Positions 1 through 9,463 of a stretch of 64,000 nt of DNA are shown piece by piece. The notes beneath the pieces were generated by a model, which saw only the letters and a list, made by a program, of their open reading frames with translations, was not told where the DNA came from and made no database searches. The position numbers and the translations under genes are program-made. Where the stretch lies: the NCBI RefSeq assembly GCF_002101595.1, contig NZ_LQOM01000016.1, positions 124,001-188,000 on the forward strand, in the 5' to 3' direction. This stretch comes from Mycobacterium celatum. GTDB taxonomy: Bacteria > Actinomycetota > Actinomycetes > Mycobacteriales > Mycobacteriaceae. How positions within the stretch are numbered: position 1 is the first letter of the stretch; every line of letters begins with the position of its first letter.

Positions 1-696
1 GGGCTGCTTCGCGACACGGCTGCGGATGACAATATAGGGCCGCCACAAGTACCACAGCGGATAGCTCCACGCGTGCACCAGGCGGCTGAACGGCCACACG
101 AGGAAGATCGCCCACGACGCGACGGCGTGCACCTGGTAGAGCCATGGCGCGCTGGTGATCGCCTTGACGTCCGGGTGGAAGGCGAACAGGCTGCGGAACC
201 AAACGCCGACGGTGTTGCGGTATTCGTAGTGCGAGGTGTCCTCGATGCCGAGGGTCAGGAAAATGCCCAGCAGCACGATGATCCCGAGCAGGATCAGCGC
301 CAGGTAGTCAACGGCGCTGGTGGTGGCACGCACGCGGGGGATGGCGGTGCGGCGAAACGTCAGTATCCCGGCCCCGATCAGGATGCCGACGGCGGCGGTC
401 GACCCGGCGACGGCGGAGAAGTCCTGATACCAGGTCTCGGGGATGCCGAGCCAGTCGGTGAACTCTTTGGGCACCAGGATGCCCAGGATGTGCCCGACGA
501 TCGCGGCGAACGTGGCGTAGTGAAACAGCGGCGAGCCCCATTTGAGCAGCCGCCGCTCCTGCAGCTGCGTCGAGCGGCTGGTCCAGCCGAACTGGTCGTA
601 GCGCCAGCGCCAGATGTGCCCGACGACGAAGACGACGAGCGCGATGTAGGGCAGGATCACCCACCACCAGATGTTCCAGGTGGTCATGGTTGCCAT
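1..696 (-). CDS. narI: Respiratory nitrate reductase gamma subunit (partial, C-terminus beyond window)
   Basis: Membrane cytochrome b subunit that oxidises menaquinol and passes electrons to NarH/NarG for anaerobic nitrate respiration. The reading frame starts with ATG at 696 and is still open at base 1 after 232 codons. The protein begins MATMTTWNIWWWVILPYIAL, typical of NarI, and has several hydrophobic membrane segments and an arginine-rich loop after the first helix (RWRYDQFG). The start lies inside the narJ 3' end (13-bp overlap), so translation is probably coupled. It is the last visible gene of a narG-narH-narJ-narI operon. The missing C-terminus should be short, since the family is about 220-250 residues. 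An internal ATG at 687 is an alternative start. Confidence 0.93.
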   Translation of the reverse strand, partial: MATMTTWNIWWWVILPYIALVVFVVGHIWRWRYDQFGWTSRSTQLQERRLLKWGSPLFHYATFAAIVGHILGILVPKEFTDWLGIPETWYQDFSAVAGSTAAVGILIGAGILTFRRTAIPRVRATTSAVDYLALILLGIIVLLGIFLTLGIEDTSHYEYRNTVGVWFRSLFAFHPDVKAITSAPWLYQVHAVASWAIFLVWPFSRLVHAWSYPLWYLWRPYIVIRSRVAKQP

Positions 697-1322
697 GGCG
701 CACCCCCGCTTCCGGTCCCATAGCCCGACAGATATTCGGGCGGGGCGAACGGCTCCAGGCCTACGTCTTCGCGCGGGGGGCCGGCGTCCCAGGCCGCCCG
801 CACCTGTTCCAGCTCCCGCTTGCCCAGCCCCGGCAGGTCGGCGATCACGGCGGCAACCACGTCGGCGTACGGCGACTCGGCCTTCGTCAGGTTGCGCCGC
901 AACAACTCCAGGTCTGCACGGTGTCCCACGAGCAGCCGCTGGCCGCGCGGACACAGTGCGGCGAAGTCGAGCACCATCGGCAGGTAGTCGGGTAACTCGT
1001 CGTCGGAGGGGACGAAACCGGCGTCGCGGTAGGCGGTTTTGAAGATGACCATGGCCATGCCCCGCTTGCGGGTGTCGCCGTATCGGTAGTAGGTCAGATA
1101 CAGCGTGCACCGCCGGTGTAGGTCGAATGTCTGCACGTAGTGCTGCGCCACTTCGCTGGGTGGGGTGGCGCGCAGCCAGCCCAGGAATCGGCCGAACGAT
1201 TCCCGTGCCGGCTTCGGGGTGGTGCCGGCGGCGAATTTCTCGAGCGCGTCGAGGCCGTCGAACAGTGCTGCCGTCGGGTATTGCAGCAAAACCGAGGCCA
1301 GCTTGATCGTCTGGGTGTTCAC
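684..1322 (-). CDS. narJ: Nitrate reductase molybdenum cofactor assembly chaperone
   Basis: Cytoplasmic TorD/NarJ-family chaperone that holds apo-NarG until the molybdenum cofactor is inserted; it is not part of the final enzyme. The 212-residue product begins VNTQTIKLASVLLQYPT and carries the family's LLQYP and RYGDTRKRG motifs. I chose the GTG at 1322 because it overlaps the narH stop as GTGA, the usual coupled arrangement; a longer in-frame start at 1373 would run far into narH. The operon position between narH and narI matches narGHJI operons elsewhere. Confidence 0.92.
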   Translation of the reverse strand: MNTQTIKLASVLLQYPTAALFDGLDALEKFAAGTTPKPARESFGRFLGWLRATPPSEVAQHYVQTFDLHRRCTLYLTYYRYGDTRKRGMAMVIFKTAYRDAGFVPSDDELPDYLPMVLDFAALCPRGQRLLVGHRADLELLRRNLTKAESPYADVVAAVIADLPGLGKRELEQVRAAWDAGPPREDVGLEPFAPPEYLSGYGTGSGGAPWQP

Positions 1323-2893
1323 TGCTTGTCCGCCTTCGGGAACATTCCCGGCAGCCGGTCCCTGCCGTTCCAATTCAGTAGGTTGAAACCTCTTCTGCGA
1401 CCGTCGGCTTCGGGTGGTCCGTCGCCGCCCATGCCGGGCCCGCCGTCGGTGTCGAGGCTGCAGAACAGCTGCTCGTGCTGACCCATCAGCTTGCCGGCCT
1501 CTTCGGTGTGGGCTGGCGGAATCACATAACGCTCTTCGTATTTCGCGATGGCCAGCAGCCGATACAGGTCGGCGAGATCGTCGGTGGTGGCGCCGACCGA
1601 GGCGGGCAGGTTCTCGTCGACGTCGAGCCCGAGCTGCCCGGCGCGCTGAATTGCCCGCACCGCAGCCAATTTGCGCAACACCGTGCGCACCACCTCGGCG
1701 TCGCCGGCGGTGAACAGGTTGGCCAGGTATTCGATCGGGATGCGCAGCGCGTCGATGGTCGCGAACACGTTGTCGGGGTTGTCGTCGTAGCCGGCGGCAT
1801 TGACGACGTCGGCGACCGGCGACAGCGGCGGGATGTACCAGACCATCGGCAGGGTGCGGAATTCCGGGTGCAGCGGCAGCGCGACCTTATGGCGCACGGC
1901 CAGCTCGTAGACCGGGGAGCGCTGCGCGGCCTGAATCCAGTCGTGGGGGATGCCCGCACGGGCCGCCTCGGCCTGCACGGCCGGGTCGTTGGGGTCCAAG
2001 AACACGCCGAGCTGCGCCTCGTAGAGGTCCTGGACGTCGGGCGTGGCAGCCGCGGCCAGCACCTTGTCGGCGTCGTAGAGGAACAGCCCCAGATAGCGCA
2101 GCCGGCCCACGCAGGTTTCCGAGCAGACGGTCGGCATGCCCTGCTCGGTGCGCGGATAGCAGAAGGTGCATTTCTCCGCCTTGCCCGTGCGGTGGTTGAA
2201 ATACACCTTCTTGTAAGGACATCCGGACACGCAGAACCGCCAGCCGCGGCAGCGGTCCTGGTCTACCAGTACGATGCCGTCGTCGGCGCGCTTGTACATC
2301 GCCCCCGACGGGCAGGACGCCACACACGATGGGTTGAGGCAGTGCTCGCAGATGCGCGGCAGGTAGAACATGAAGACCTGCTCGAACTCCATCTTCACCC
2401 GGTCCTCGAGACCGGCCAGGTTCGGATCGTCGACAGCGAACTTCGGCGCACCGGCCAGGTCGTCGTCGAAGTTGCTGCCCCACTGCACGGTCATGTCACG
2501 TCCGGTCAGCGCCGATATCGAATGCGCGCTGGGGTTGGCGGTGCCCAGCGGCGCCTCGATGACGGTCTGGTAGTCATACGTCCACGGATCGCCGTAGTCG
2601 TCGATGCTGGGCAAGTCCGGGTTGTAGAAGATGGACAGCAGTTTGCGCAGCCGGCCGCCCGCCTTGAGCTGCAACCGGCCCTTGCGGTCCAGTGTCCAGC
2701 CGCCGTGCCACTGTTCCTGGTCCTCATAGCGTTTGGGGTAGCCGATGCCCGGCTTGGTTTCGACGTTGTTGAAGTAGACGTACTCGGTTCCCGGCCGGTT
2801 GGTCCACACCTGCTTGCAGGTGACTGTGCAGGTGTGGCAGCCGATGCACTTGTCCAGGTTCATCACCATCGCCACATGCGCCATCACCCGCAT
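1319..2893 (-). CDS. narH: Respiratory nitrate reductase beta subunit (iron-sulfur)
   Basis: Electron-transfer subunit linking NarI haem b to NarG. The 524-residue protein has the four-cluster ferredoxin layout. The first motif is C16-x2-C19-x2-C22-x3-C26. A middle CEHCLNPSC block follows, then DRCRGWRFCVSGCPYKK, in which Trp replaces a Cys as expected for the [3Fe-4S] cluster, and a final CTFC...C...C group. The ATG at 2893 shares its last base with the narG stop (TGATG), implying translational coupling. The length is typical of the family. The identification is secure from the motifs and operon context. Confidence 0.96.
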   Translation of the reverse strand: MRVMAHVAMVMNLDKCIGCHTCTVTCKQVWTNRPGTEYVYFNNVETKPGIGYPKRYEDQEQWHGGWTLDRKGRLQLKAGGRLRKLLSIFYNPDLPSIDDYGDPWTYDYQTVIEAPLGTANPSAHSISALTGRDMTVQWGSNFDDDLAGAPKFAVDDPNLAGLEDRVKMEFEQVFMFYLPRICEHCLNPSCVASCPSGAMYKRADDGIVLVDQDRCRGWRFCVSGCPYKKVYFNHRTGKAEKCTFCYPRTEQGMPTVCSETCVGRLRYLGLFLYDADKVLAAAATPDVQDLYEAQLGVFLDPNDPAVQAEAARAGIPHDWIQAAQRSPVYELAVRHKVALPLHPEFRTLPMVWYIPPLSPVADVVNAAGYDDNPDNVFATIDALRIPIEYLANLFTAGDAEVVRTVLRKLAAVRAIQRAGQLGLDVDENLPASVGATTDDLADLYRLLAIAKYEERYVIPPAHTEEAGKLMGQHEQLFCSLDTDGGPGMGGDGPPEADGRRRGFNLLNWNGRDRLPGMFPKADKQ

Positions 2894-5800
2894 CAGTACT
2901 GCACCTCCTGCGAGCGGCGGCGGATGACGGTGATCTCGTCGCGCTGGTTACCGGTGGGGCCGTAGTAGTTGAAACCGAACGACATTTGGGCGTATCCGCC
3001 GATCATGTGGGTCGGTTTGACCGCCAACCGGGTCAGCGAATTGTCGCCGCCGCCATGCCATCCCGACACCTCGGACTTCGGGGTCATCAGATGCCGGTCC
3101 ATGGCGTGGTACATGAACACCGTGCCCTTGGGCATCCGGTGGGTGACGACAGCCCGGCAGGCCACCACGCCGTTGCGGTTGTAGGCCTCGATCCAATCGT
3201 TGTCGGCCACACCGATGGTGGCGGCGTCGGCCGGGCTCATCCAGATCACCGGCCCGCCCCGGAACAGCCGCAGCATGTGCAGGTTGTCCTGGTACTCCGA
3301 GTGAATCGACCACTTGGAGTGCGGGGTGAGGTAGCGCACGGTGACGTCGGGCCGCCCTTCCTCGCCGAGTGCCTGGTTGCCGAAGTGCCTCGAGTAGTTC
3401 AGCGGCGGCCGGTAGACCGGCAGCCACTCACCGTATTCGGCGATCCAGTCGTGGTCGAGGAAAAAGTGCATCCGGCCGGTCAGTGTGTGCCAGGGTTTCT
3501 TGCGTTCGACGTTGACGACGAACGGCGAGTAGCGGCGCCCGCCGGTCTCGCTGCCCGACCACTCCGGTGAGGTCATCACCGAGCGCGGCTGGATCTGGGT
3601 GTCCTCGAACGTGATGTGTTCACCGGCGCGCTCCTCGGCCAGGTCGGCCAGCCGCATGCCGGTGCGCTCCTCGAGCGCCTCCCAGCCTTGCAGTGCGACA
3701 GCCCCGTTGGTGGTGCCCGACAACGCCAGAATGGCCTCCGCCATGTGGATGTCGCGGGCCAGCGACGGCCGCCCGTCGGCGACCCCGCCGTGCACGGTGC
3801 CGTTCTTGCGGGCCAGAAAGTCCACGGCCGCAACGGGTTTCCAGGCCACGCCCTTGACGGCGGTGCCGGCCGTCTCGACAAGCGGGCCCAGCGCGGCGAT
3901 CTTCTCGGCGACCGCGCCGTAGTCGCGTTCGACGGTCACCAACTTCGGCATGGTCGTGCCCGGAACCGGCTCGCATTCGCCGTAGCGCCAGTCGCGCACC
4001 ACCCCGCCGGGCTGGGCCAGCTCGTCGGCGGTGTCGTGCAGCAGCGGCGCGGCGATCACGTCGGTGCGGGTGCCCAGGTGCTTGGCGGCCAGCCGGGAGA
4101 AGTCGCGGGCGATGGTGGCGAACGCGTCGAAGTCGGTGCGCGCATCCCAGGGCGGGGCAATGGCCGGGTTGAACGAGTGCACGAAGGGGTGCATGTCGGT
4201 GGTGGAGATGTCGTGCTTCTCGTACCAGGTGGCGGCGGGCAACACGATGTCGGAATACGAGCAGGTGCTGGTCATCCGGAAGTCGATGGCGACGGCCAAA
4301 TCCAGCTTGCCGCAAGGTGCTTCGTCTCGCCAGCGCACCTCGGTCGGGCGCAGCTCCTCGGGTGTCTCCTCGGCGCGCACCGCGTTGTGCGTGCCGAGGA
4401 GATGCTTCATGAAATACTCCATGCCCTTGCCCGACGACCCCAGCAGGTTGGCCCGCCACACCGTCAGCACCCGCGGGAAGTTCACTGGGTTGTCCGGGTC
4501 TTCACCGGCGAATTGCAAACGGCCGCCTTGTAGTTCGTCGACCACGTAGTCCGCGACGCTCTTGCCGGCCTCGGCGGCCGCGTCGGCCAAATCCAGGGTG
4601 TTGCGGTCGAAGGTGGGGAAGGTGGGCGTCCAGCCCAGCCGGGAGGCCTGGGCCAGCGCGTCCACGACTGCCTTGCCGCGGAACAGGCCGGGGCCCAGCG
4701 GGCTGGACAGTTCGTCGGCGCCGAACTGCTCGTAGCGCCACTGGTCGGTATGCAGGTAGAAGAACGACGTGCCGGTCATGTGCCGGGTAGGACGCTGCCA
4801 GTCCAGCGCGAACGCGACCTGTTGCCACCCGGTGAGCGGGCGCACCTTCTCCTGGCCGACGTAGTGGGCCCAGCCGCCGCCGTTGACGCCCTGGCAGCCG
4901 CACAGCATGGTCAGCGTGAAGAAGGTGCGGTAGATCTGGTCCGAGTGGAACCAGTGGTTGGTGCCCGCGCCCATCGCGATCATCGACCGGCCCTTGGAAA
5001 GCTCTGCGCTGCGGGCGAATTCGCGTGCCACCCGTGTTGCCGCAGCGGCGGGCACCGAGGTGATCGCCTCCTGCCAAGCCGGTGTGTACGGTTGCGACGC
5101 ATCGTCGTAGCCGGTGGGCCACTCGCCGGGCAGCCCGTCGCGGCGCACCGCGTAGTGAGCCATCAGCAGGTCGAACACCGTCGTCACCAGCTTGTCGCCG
5201 ATTCGCATCACCGGGATGCCGCGGCGGATCGCCGCGCCGCCCTCGGTGTCCCCGATGTCGAAGCGGGGCAGGTCAATTGCAACGGCCTCGTTGCCGTACA
5301 AGCTCAGCTGCGGGTCGACGTCACCAAGGTCGAGGTTCCACTTGCCCTTGCCGGCATCGGTGTAGTGGTCGGCCAGTGTGCCGTTGGGGACGACGGGTTC
5401 TCCGGTCGCCGAATCCAGCAGCACGGTCTGGTGCGCGGCGCGTTCGTCGTCATGGCCGAGATCGGCGGCGGTCAGGAATCGGTCGGGCACACAGGCGTCG
5501 CCGCGCTCTTTCAGGGTCACCAGGAACGGCAGGTCGGTGTAGGTCTTCACGTACTGCTGGAAGTAGGGCACCTGGCGGTCACGGAAGAACTCGGACAGCA
5601 CCACGTGGCCCATCGCCATCGCCAGCGCTCCGTCGGCGCCGGGCGCACACGCCAGCCAGTCGTCGGCGAACTTGGTGTGATCGGAGTAGTCGGGGCTGAC
5701 GACGACGACCTTCTGCCCGCGGTAGCGGGCCTCGACCATGAAGTGCGCGTCGGGGGTGCGGGTGATCGGCAGGTTGGTGCCCCAGATGATCAGGTACGCG

Positions 5801-6663
5801 GCGTTCCACCAGTCACCGGACTCCGGCACGTCGGTCTGGTCGCCGTACACCTGCGGCGAGGCCAGCGGCATGTCGGCGTACCAGTCGTAGAACGACAGGA
5901 TGGTGCCGCCGATCATCGACAGGAACCTGGTGCCCGCCGCATAGGAGACTTGCGACATCGCCGGGATCGGCGAGAAGCCCACCACCCGGTCCGGGCCGTA
6001 GGTCTTGATCGTGTGCACATGGGCGGCCGCGATCAGCTCGCTGACCTCGTTCCACGTCGACCGCAAGAACCCGCCCTTGCCGCGATTCTGCTTGTACAGC
6101 GCGGTGCGCTGCGGGTCGGCCGTGATCTCGGCCCACGCCTCGACCGGATCACCAAGGCGCGCACGGGTTTCCCGCCACATCTCCAGCAGCGGCTGGCGGA
6201 CATAGGGAAACTTCACCCGCGACGGCGAATAGGTGTACCAGGAAAACGACGCGCCCCGCGGGCAGCCGCGTGGCTCATACTCGGGGCTGTCCGGTCCGAC
6301 CGACGGGTAGTCGGTGGCCTGGGTCTCCCAGGCGATGATGCCTTCCTTGACGAACACCTTCCACGAGCACGAGCCGGTGCAGTTCACCCCGTGTGTCGAG
6401 CGCACTTCTTTGCCGTGCCGCCAGCGCTCGCGATAGAACTCCTCGGCACCGCGACCGCCGCGCCGGTGCACCTCGCGGTGGTCGGCAGTGGGTGTGCCGG
6501 CGGTGAAGTACTGCGCCTTGCGCAGCAGCGATTCGACGGGTTCGCCGCCCGGCAGCAGCGGCGCCAGCAAGGCGCGCGGCGACTGCCCGGCGGTGGCGGC
6601 GTCGACACGCTCATCACCGGGCGACGGTTGGCTCCTGCTCCTGACGTCTGCCGTGTCAACCAC
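2893..6663 (-). CDS. narG: Respiratory nitrate reductase alpha subunit (molybdopterin catalytic)
   Basis: Catalytic subunit that reduces nitrate to nitrite at a bis-MGD molybdenum centre on the cytoplasmic face of the membrane. The product is 1256 residues, close to the usual NarG length. The N-terminal [4Fe-4S] FS0 ligands are visible as H91-x3-C95-x3-C99 and C134, and the Mo-ligating Asp motif appears as FYDWYADMP. The GTG start at 6663 is preceded by AGGAG about 9 nt upstream. It is the first gene of narGHJI. No nitrate transporter (narK) or two-component regulator is visible beside it. In M. tuberculosis the operon lies elsewhere (Rv1161-1164), so its position next to fprA is a local difference. 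Confidence 0.96.
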   Translation of the reverse strand: MVDTADVRSRSQPSPGDERVDAATAGQSPRALLAPLLPGGEPVESLLRKAQYFTAGTPTADHREVHRRGGRGAEEFYRERWRHGKEVRSTHGVNCTGSCSWKVFVKEGIIAWETQATDYPSVGPDSPEYEPRGCPRGASFSWYTYSPSRVKFPYVRQPLLEMWRETRARLGDPVEAWAEITADPQRTALYKQNRGKGGFLRSTWNEVSELIAAAHVHTIKTYGPDRVVGFSPIPAMSQVSYAAGTRFLSMIGGTILSFYDWYADMPLASPQVYGDQTDVPESGDWWNAAYLIIWGTNLPITRTPDAHFMVEARYRGQKVVVVSPDYSDHTKFADDWLACAPGADGALAMAMGHVVLSEFFRDRQVPYFQQYVKTYTDLPFLVTLKERGDACVPDRFLTAADLGHDDERAAHQTVLLDSATGEPVVPNGTLADHYTDAGKGKWNLDLGDVDPQLSLYGNEAVAIDLPRFDIGDTEGGAAIRRGIPVMRIGDKLVTTVFDLLMAHYAVRRDGLPGEWPTGYDDASQPYTPAWQEAITSVPAAAATRVAREFARSAELSKGRSMIAMGAGTNHWFHSDQIYRTFFTLTMLCGCQGVNGGGWAHYVGQEKVRPLTGWQQVAFALDWQRPTRHMTGTSFFYLHTDQWRYEQFGADELSSPLGPGLFRGKAVVDALAQASRLGWTPTFPTFDRNTLDLADAAAEAGKSVADYVVDELQGGRLQFAGEDPDNPVNFPRVLTVWRANLLGSSGKGMEYFMKHLLGTHNAVRAEETPEELRPTEVRWRDEAPCGKLDLAVAIDFRMTSTCSYSDIVLPAATWYEKHDISTTDMHPFVHSFNPAIAPPWDARTDFDAFATIARDFSRLAAKHLGTRTDVIAAPLLHDTADELAQPGGVVRDWRYGECEPVPGTTMPKLVTVERDYGAVAEKIAALGPLVETAGTAVKGVAWKPVAAVDFLARKNGTVHGGVADGRPSLARDIHMAEAILALSGTTNGAVALQGWEALEERTGMRLADLAEERAGEHITFEDTQIQPRSVMTSPEWSGSETGGRRYSPFVVNVERKKPWHTLTGRMHFFLDHDWIAEYGEWLPVYRPPLNYSRHFGNQALGEEGRPDVTVRYLTPHSKWSIHSEYQDNLHMLRLFRGGPVIWMSPADAATIGVADNDWIEAYNRNGVVACRAVVTHRMPKGTVFMYHAMDRHLMTPKSEVSGWHGGGDNSLTRLAVKPTHMIGGYAQMSFGFNYYGPTGNQRDEITVIRRRSQEVQY

Positions 6664-6811
6664 GTCCGTGTGCTCCTAGCCCGACCCGGGACGATGACGC
6701 CGTTCCGGCGGATCAGGTGAGGATCCTTCAGTGGTGGCTGCCGTCGGATTACGCCTACGCCTCCGAGTCCGTGATACCACTGCGCGAGCAGTTGTGCTGG
6801 CAGGATCGCCG

Positions 6812-6865
6812 AGCAGACGCAGAATCGCACGATGCCGTGGCCGAACGTGCGATTCTGCGTCTGCT
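6812..6865. terminator. Perfect 19-bp inverted repeat between fprA and narG
   Basis: Two perfect complementary arms, 6812-6830 (AGCAGACGCAGAATCGCAC) and 6847-6865, are separated by 16 nt. The element lies just past the fprA stop and upstream of narG, so it can act as a stem-loop terminator for fprA. There is no U-tract. The arm sequence recurs at 48.1 kb, so this is probably a dispersed palindromic element as well as a terminator. Confidence 0.7.
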
Positions 6866-6871
6866 TGCGGC

Positions 6872-8230
6872 TTAACCGTGGCTGACGCGCAGCAGCTCGG
6901 CCAGGCTGGCCAGCTTGACCCGCGGCCGGCCGTGCGGCTCGCCGGCAGAGCGCTCGTACTCGTCGATCAGCTTCCAGTGCGCATCGGTGACGAGTTTGGG
7001 CTGCCGCGACGCCAGCCACTCGGCCAGCTTGTCGGTGTGGTCGGGACCGAAATCGGCGAGGCTGCCCCGCGACAGGTCGTCGAGCAGGGTATCGACGGTG
7101 TCCTGGGAGTCCTTTTTGTTGGTGCCGATCACCCCGGTGGGGCCCCGCTTGATCCAGCCGACGACGTACTCGTTGCGGCTGCCGTGCACCCGGCCGTCGG
7201 TGTTGGGAATCGTTCCGCTGCGTTCGTCGAACGGCAGGCCCGGCGTGGGGACGCCGCGATAGCCCACCGAGCGCACCACCAGCTGCGCGGGTAGCTCCTC
7301 GCGTGCGCCGGTGTCCTTGGCCACCACCCGCCCGCTGTCGTCGCTCACCAGCTCGTTGCGCCCGAGCACGATCTGCTCGACTTTGCCGTCGCCCTTGATC
7401 TCGATCGGAGAGGTGAAGAACCGGAACACGATTCGGCGGTGACCGGGGCGCGGCGTCTTGCCCGCATAGTCGCGCAGCACCTTGATGTTCTGCTTACAGG
7501 TCTTGCCCACCGCGGCCGCGTCGTCGTCGCTGATGCCCTCCAGATCGGCCGGGTCGACCACGACGTCCACCCCTTCGAGGTCGGCCAGCTCACGCAACTC
7601 CAGCGTGGTGAACGCGGTCTGCAGCGGCCCGCGCCGGCCGATGATCACCACTTCCTCGACGCCGCACGGGCGCAGTGATTCCAGCGCGTGGTCGGCGATG
7701 TCGGTCTGCGCCAGCACGTCCGGGTCGGTGACCAGGATCCGGGCGACGTCGAGCGCCACGTTGCCGTTGCCGACCACGACGGCGCGGGCACCGGACAGAT
7801 CCGGGGTCATCTTCTCGAAGTGCGGGTGGGCGTTGTACCAGCCCACGAAGTCGACGGCGGCGATGCTGCCCGGCAAATCCTCGCCGGGAATGTTCAGCGA
7901 TCGGTCCGACTGCGCGCCGACTGCGTAGATCACCGCGTCATAGTGCTCGGCGAGCTCTGCTGCTTCTACATGCTCACCGACCACCACGTTGCCGAAAAAC
8001 CGGAAGCGGGGGTCGTCGGCCGTCTTCTCGAACTGCTTGCTGATCGACTTGATCTTGGGGTGATCGGGCGCGACGCCCGAGCGCACCAGCCCCCACGGGG
8101 TGGGCAGCATCTCCAGCATGTCCACCGCGACGTCGAGCTGGTCCGACGCGTCGGCGGCCTTCAACAGGGATGCCGCGGCGAAGAATCCCGACGGGCCGGA
8201 GCCGACGATCGCGACGTGGAAGGGGCGCAT
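6872..8230 (-). CDS. fprA: NADPH-ferredoxin reductase FprA
   Basis: FAD enzyme of the adrenodoxin-reductase type that moves electrons between NADPH and ferredoxin, likely feeding P450s. The 452-residue product has the N-terminal FAD dinucleotide fold (VAIVGSGPSGFFAA), the adrenodoxin-reductase signature APDHPKIKSI, and an NADP-binding VVVGNGNVALDVARIL segment near the middle. Length and motifs match M. tuberculosis FprA (Rv3106), as does the divergent prfB neighbour. A TAGCAT hexamer 8 nt before the ATG suggests a leaderless mRNA. The inverted repeat at 6812-6865 closes the unit. Confidence 0.95.
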   Translation of the reverse strand: MRPFHVAIVGSGPSGFFAAASLLKAADASDQLDVAVDMLEMLPTPWGLVRSGVAPDHPKIKSISKQFEKTADDPRFRFFGNVVVGEHVEAAELAEHYDAVIYAVGAQSDRSLNIPGEDLPGSIAAVDFVGWYNAHPHFEKMTPDLSGARAVVVGNGNVALDVARILVTDPDVLAQTDIADHALESLRPCGVEEVVIIGRRGPLQTAFTTLELRELADLEGVDVVVDPADLEGISDDDAAAVGKTCKQNIKVLRDYAGKTPRPGHRRIVFRFFTSPIEIKGDGKVEQIVLGRNELVSDDSGRVVAKDTGAREELPAQLVVRSVGYRGVPTPGLPFDERSGTIPNTDGRVHGSRNEYVVGWIKRGPTGVIGTNKKDSQDTVDTLLDDLSRGSLADFGPDHTDKLAEWLASRQPKLVTDAHWKLIDEYERSAGEPHGRPRVKLASLAELLRVSHG

Positions 8231-8238
8231 ACACCCCG

Positions 8239-8244
8239 ATGCTA
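8239..8244 (-). promoter_or_regulatory. -10 hexamer of fprA (leaderless)
   Basis: On the minus strand TAGCAT lies 8 nt before the fprA ATG, the spacing that puts the transcript start at the start codon. Confidence 0.5.
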
Positions 8245-8342
8245 AACGGCTACTACCGCGTAGGCCCCGCTAAGGCCCATTGCCCGGCTCCTCCTCACCC
8301 CGCTTCGCGGGCTGCATCGGTCGCCGCGAGTGCCAGGGCCGG

Positions 8343-8348
8343 TAACGT
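8343..8348 (+). promoter_or_regulatory. -10 hexamer of prfB (leaderless)
   Basis: TAACGT lies 8 nt before the GTG start of prfB. There is no Shine-Dalgarno match in the gap, which fits a leaderless transcript. Confidence 0.45.
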
Positions 8349-8356
8349 GAGCAGCT

Positions 8357-9463
8357 GTGGAACCCGACCGTCAGGCCGACATCGCCGCCCTTGACTCCAC
8401 GCTGACCACCGTGGAGCGGGTGCTCGATGTCGAGGGTCTGCGGAGTCGCATCGAGAAGCTCGAACATGAGGCCTCCGACCCGCACCTCTGGGACGACCAG
8501 ACCCGCGCGCAGAAGGTGACCAGCGAGCTCTCCCACACCCAGGGCGAGCTGCGTCGTGTCGAAGAGCTGCGCCGTCGCCTCGACGACCTGCCGGTGCTCT
8601 ACGAGCTGGCCACCGAGGAGGGCAGTGCGGACGAGCTGGCCGAGGCCGACGCCGAGCTCAAGGCGCTGCGCGCCGACATCGAGGCCATGGAGGTCCGCAC
8701 CCTGCTGTCCGGCGAGTACGACGAGCGCGAGGCGCTGGTCACCATCCGCTCCGGCGCCGGCGGGGTGGACGCCGCCGACTGGGCGGAGATGCTGATGCGG
8801 ATGTACATCCGCTGGGCCGAGCAGCACAACTATCCCGTCGAGGTGTTCGACACGTCGTACGCCGAAGAAGCCGGGATCAAAAGCGCGACGTTCGCCGTGC
8901 ACGCCCCGTTCGCCTACGGCACGCTTTCGGTCGAACAGGGCACGCATCGGCTGGTGCGGATCAGCCCCTTCGACAACCAGAGCCGGCGCCAGACGTCGTT
9001 CGCCGAGGTCGAGGTGCTTCCCGTGGTGGAGACCACCGACCACATCGACATTCCCGAAGGCGACGTGCGGGTGGACGTCTACCGCTCCAGCGGTCCCGGC
9101 GGGCAGTCGGTGAACACCACCGACTCGGCGGTGCGACTGACCCACATCCCGACCGGGATCGTCGTCACCTGTCAGAACGAAAAGTCGCAGCTGCAGAACA
9201 AGGTGGCGGCGATGCGGGTTCTTCAGGCAAAGTTGTTGGAGCGCAAGCGGTTAGAAGAACGTGCTGAGCTCGACGCCCTGAAGGGTGAAGGCGGCAGCTC
9301 CTGGGGCAACCAGATGCGGTCTTACGTACTGCACCCGTACCAGATGGTCAAGGATCTGCGCACCGAATACGAGGTGGGTAATCCGACGGCCGTGCTGGAC
9401 GGGGACATCGACGGATTCCTGGAGGCGGGGATCCGGTGGCGCAACAGGCGAGATGACGACTGA
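8357..9463 (+). CDS. prfB: Peptide chain release factor 2
   Basis: Recognises UGA and UAA stop codons and triggers peptidyl-tRNA hydrolysis. The RF2 anticodon-like tripeptide SPF is at residues 203-205 and the catalytic GGQ at 248-250 ([17 protein letters not shown]). The 368-residue frame is continuous from a GTG start; the programmed +1 frameshift found in many bacterial prfB genes is absent. The 3' end overlaps mscS by 11 bp. Order and orientation match M. tuberculosis Rv3105c beside fprA. Confidence 0.97.
   Translation: MEPDRQADIAALDSTLTTVERVLDVEGLRSRIEKLEHEASDPHLWDDQTRAQKVTSELSHTQGELRRVEELRRRLDDLPVLYELATEEGSADELAEADAELKALRADIEAMEVRTLLSGEYDEREALVTIRSGAGGVDAADWAEMLMRMYIRWAEQHNYPVEVFDTSYAEEAGIKSATFAVHAPFAYGTLSVEQGTHRLVRISPFDNQSRRQTSFAEVEVLPVVETTDHIDIPEGDVRVDVYRSSGPGGQSVNTTDSAVRLTHIPTGIVVTCQNEKSQLQNKVAAMRVLQAKLLERKRLEERAELDALKGEGGSSWGNQMRSYVLHPYQMVKDLRTEYEVGNPTAVLDGDIDGFLEAGIRWRNRRDDD

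Noticed and set aside
1475..2965. 496-codon plus-strand open frame opposite narH
   Set aside because: Antisense to the NarH cysteine motifs; no recognisable protein.
4750..6720. Long plus-strand open frame (656 codons) opposite narG
   Set aside because: It is antisense to conserved NarG coding sequence and reads as low-complexity Val/Gly/Arg-rich protein, a usual shadow in GC-rich DNA.
8357..9463. Programmed frameshift in prfB
   Set aside because: The RF2 frame is continuous from GTG to stop with no in-frame TGA, so no frameshift is needed.
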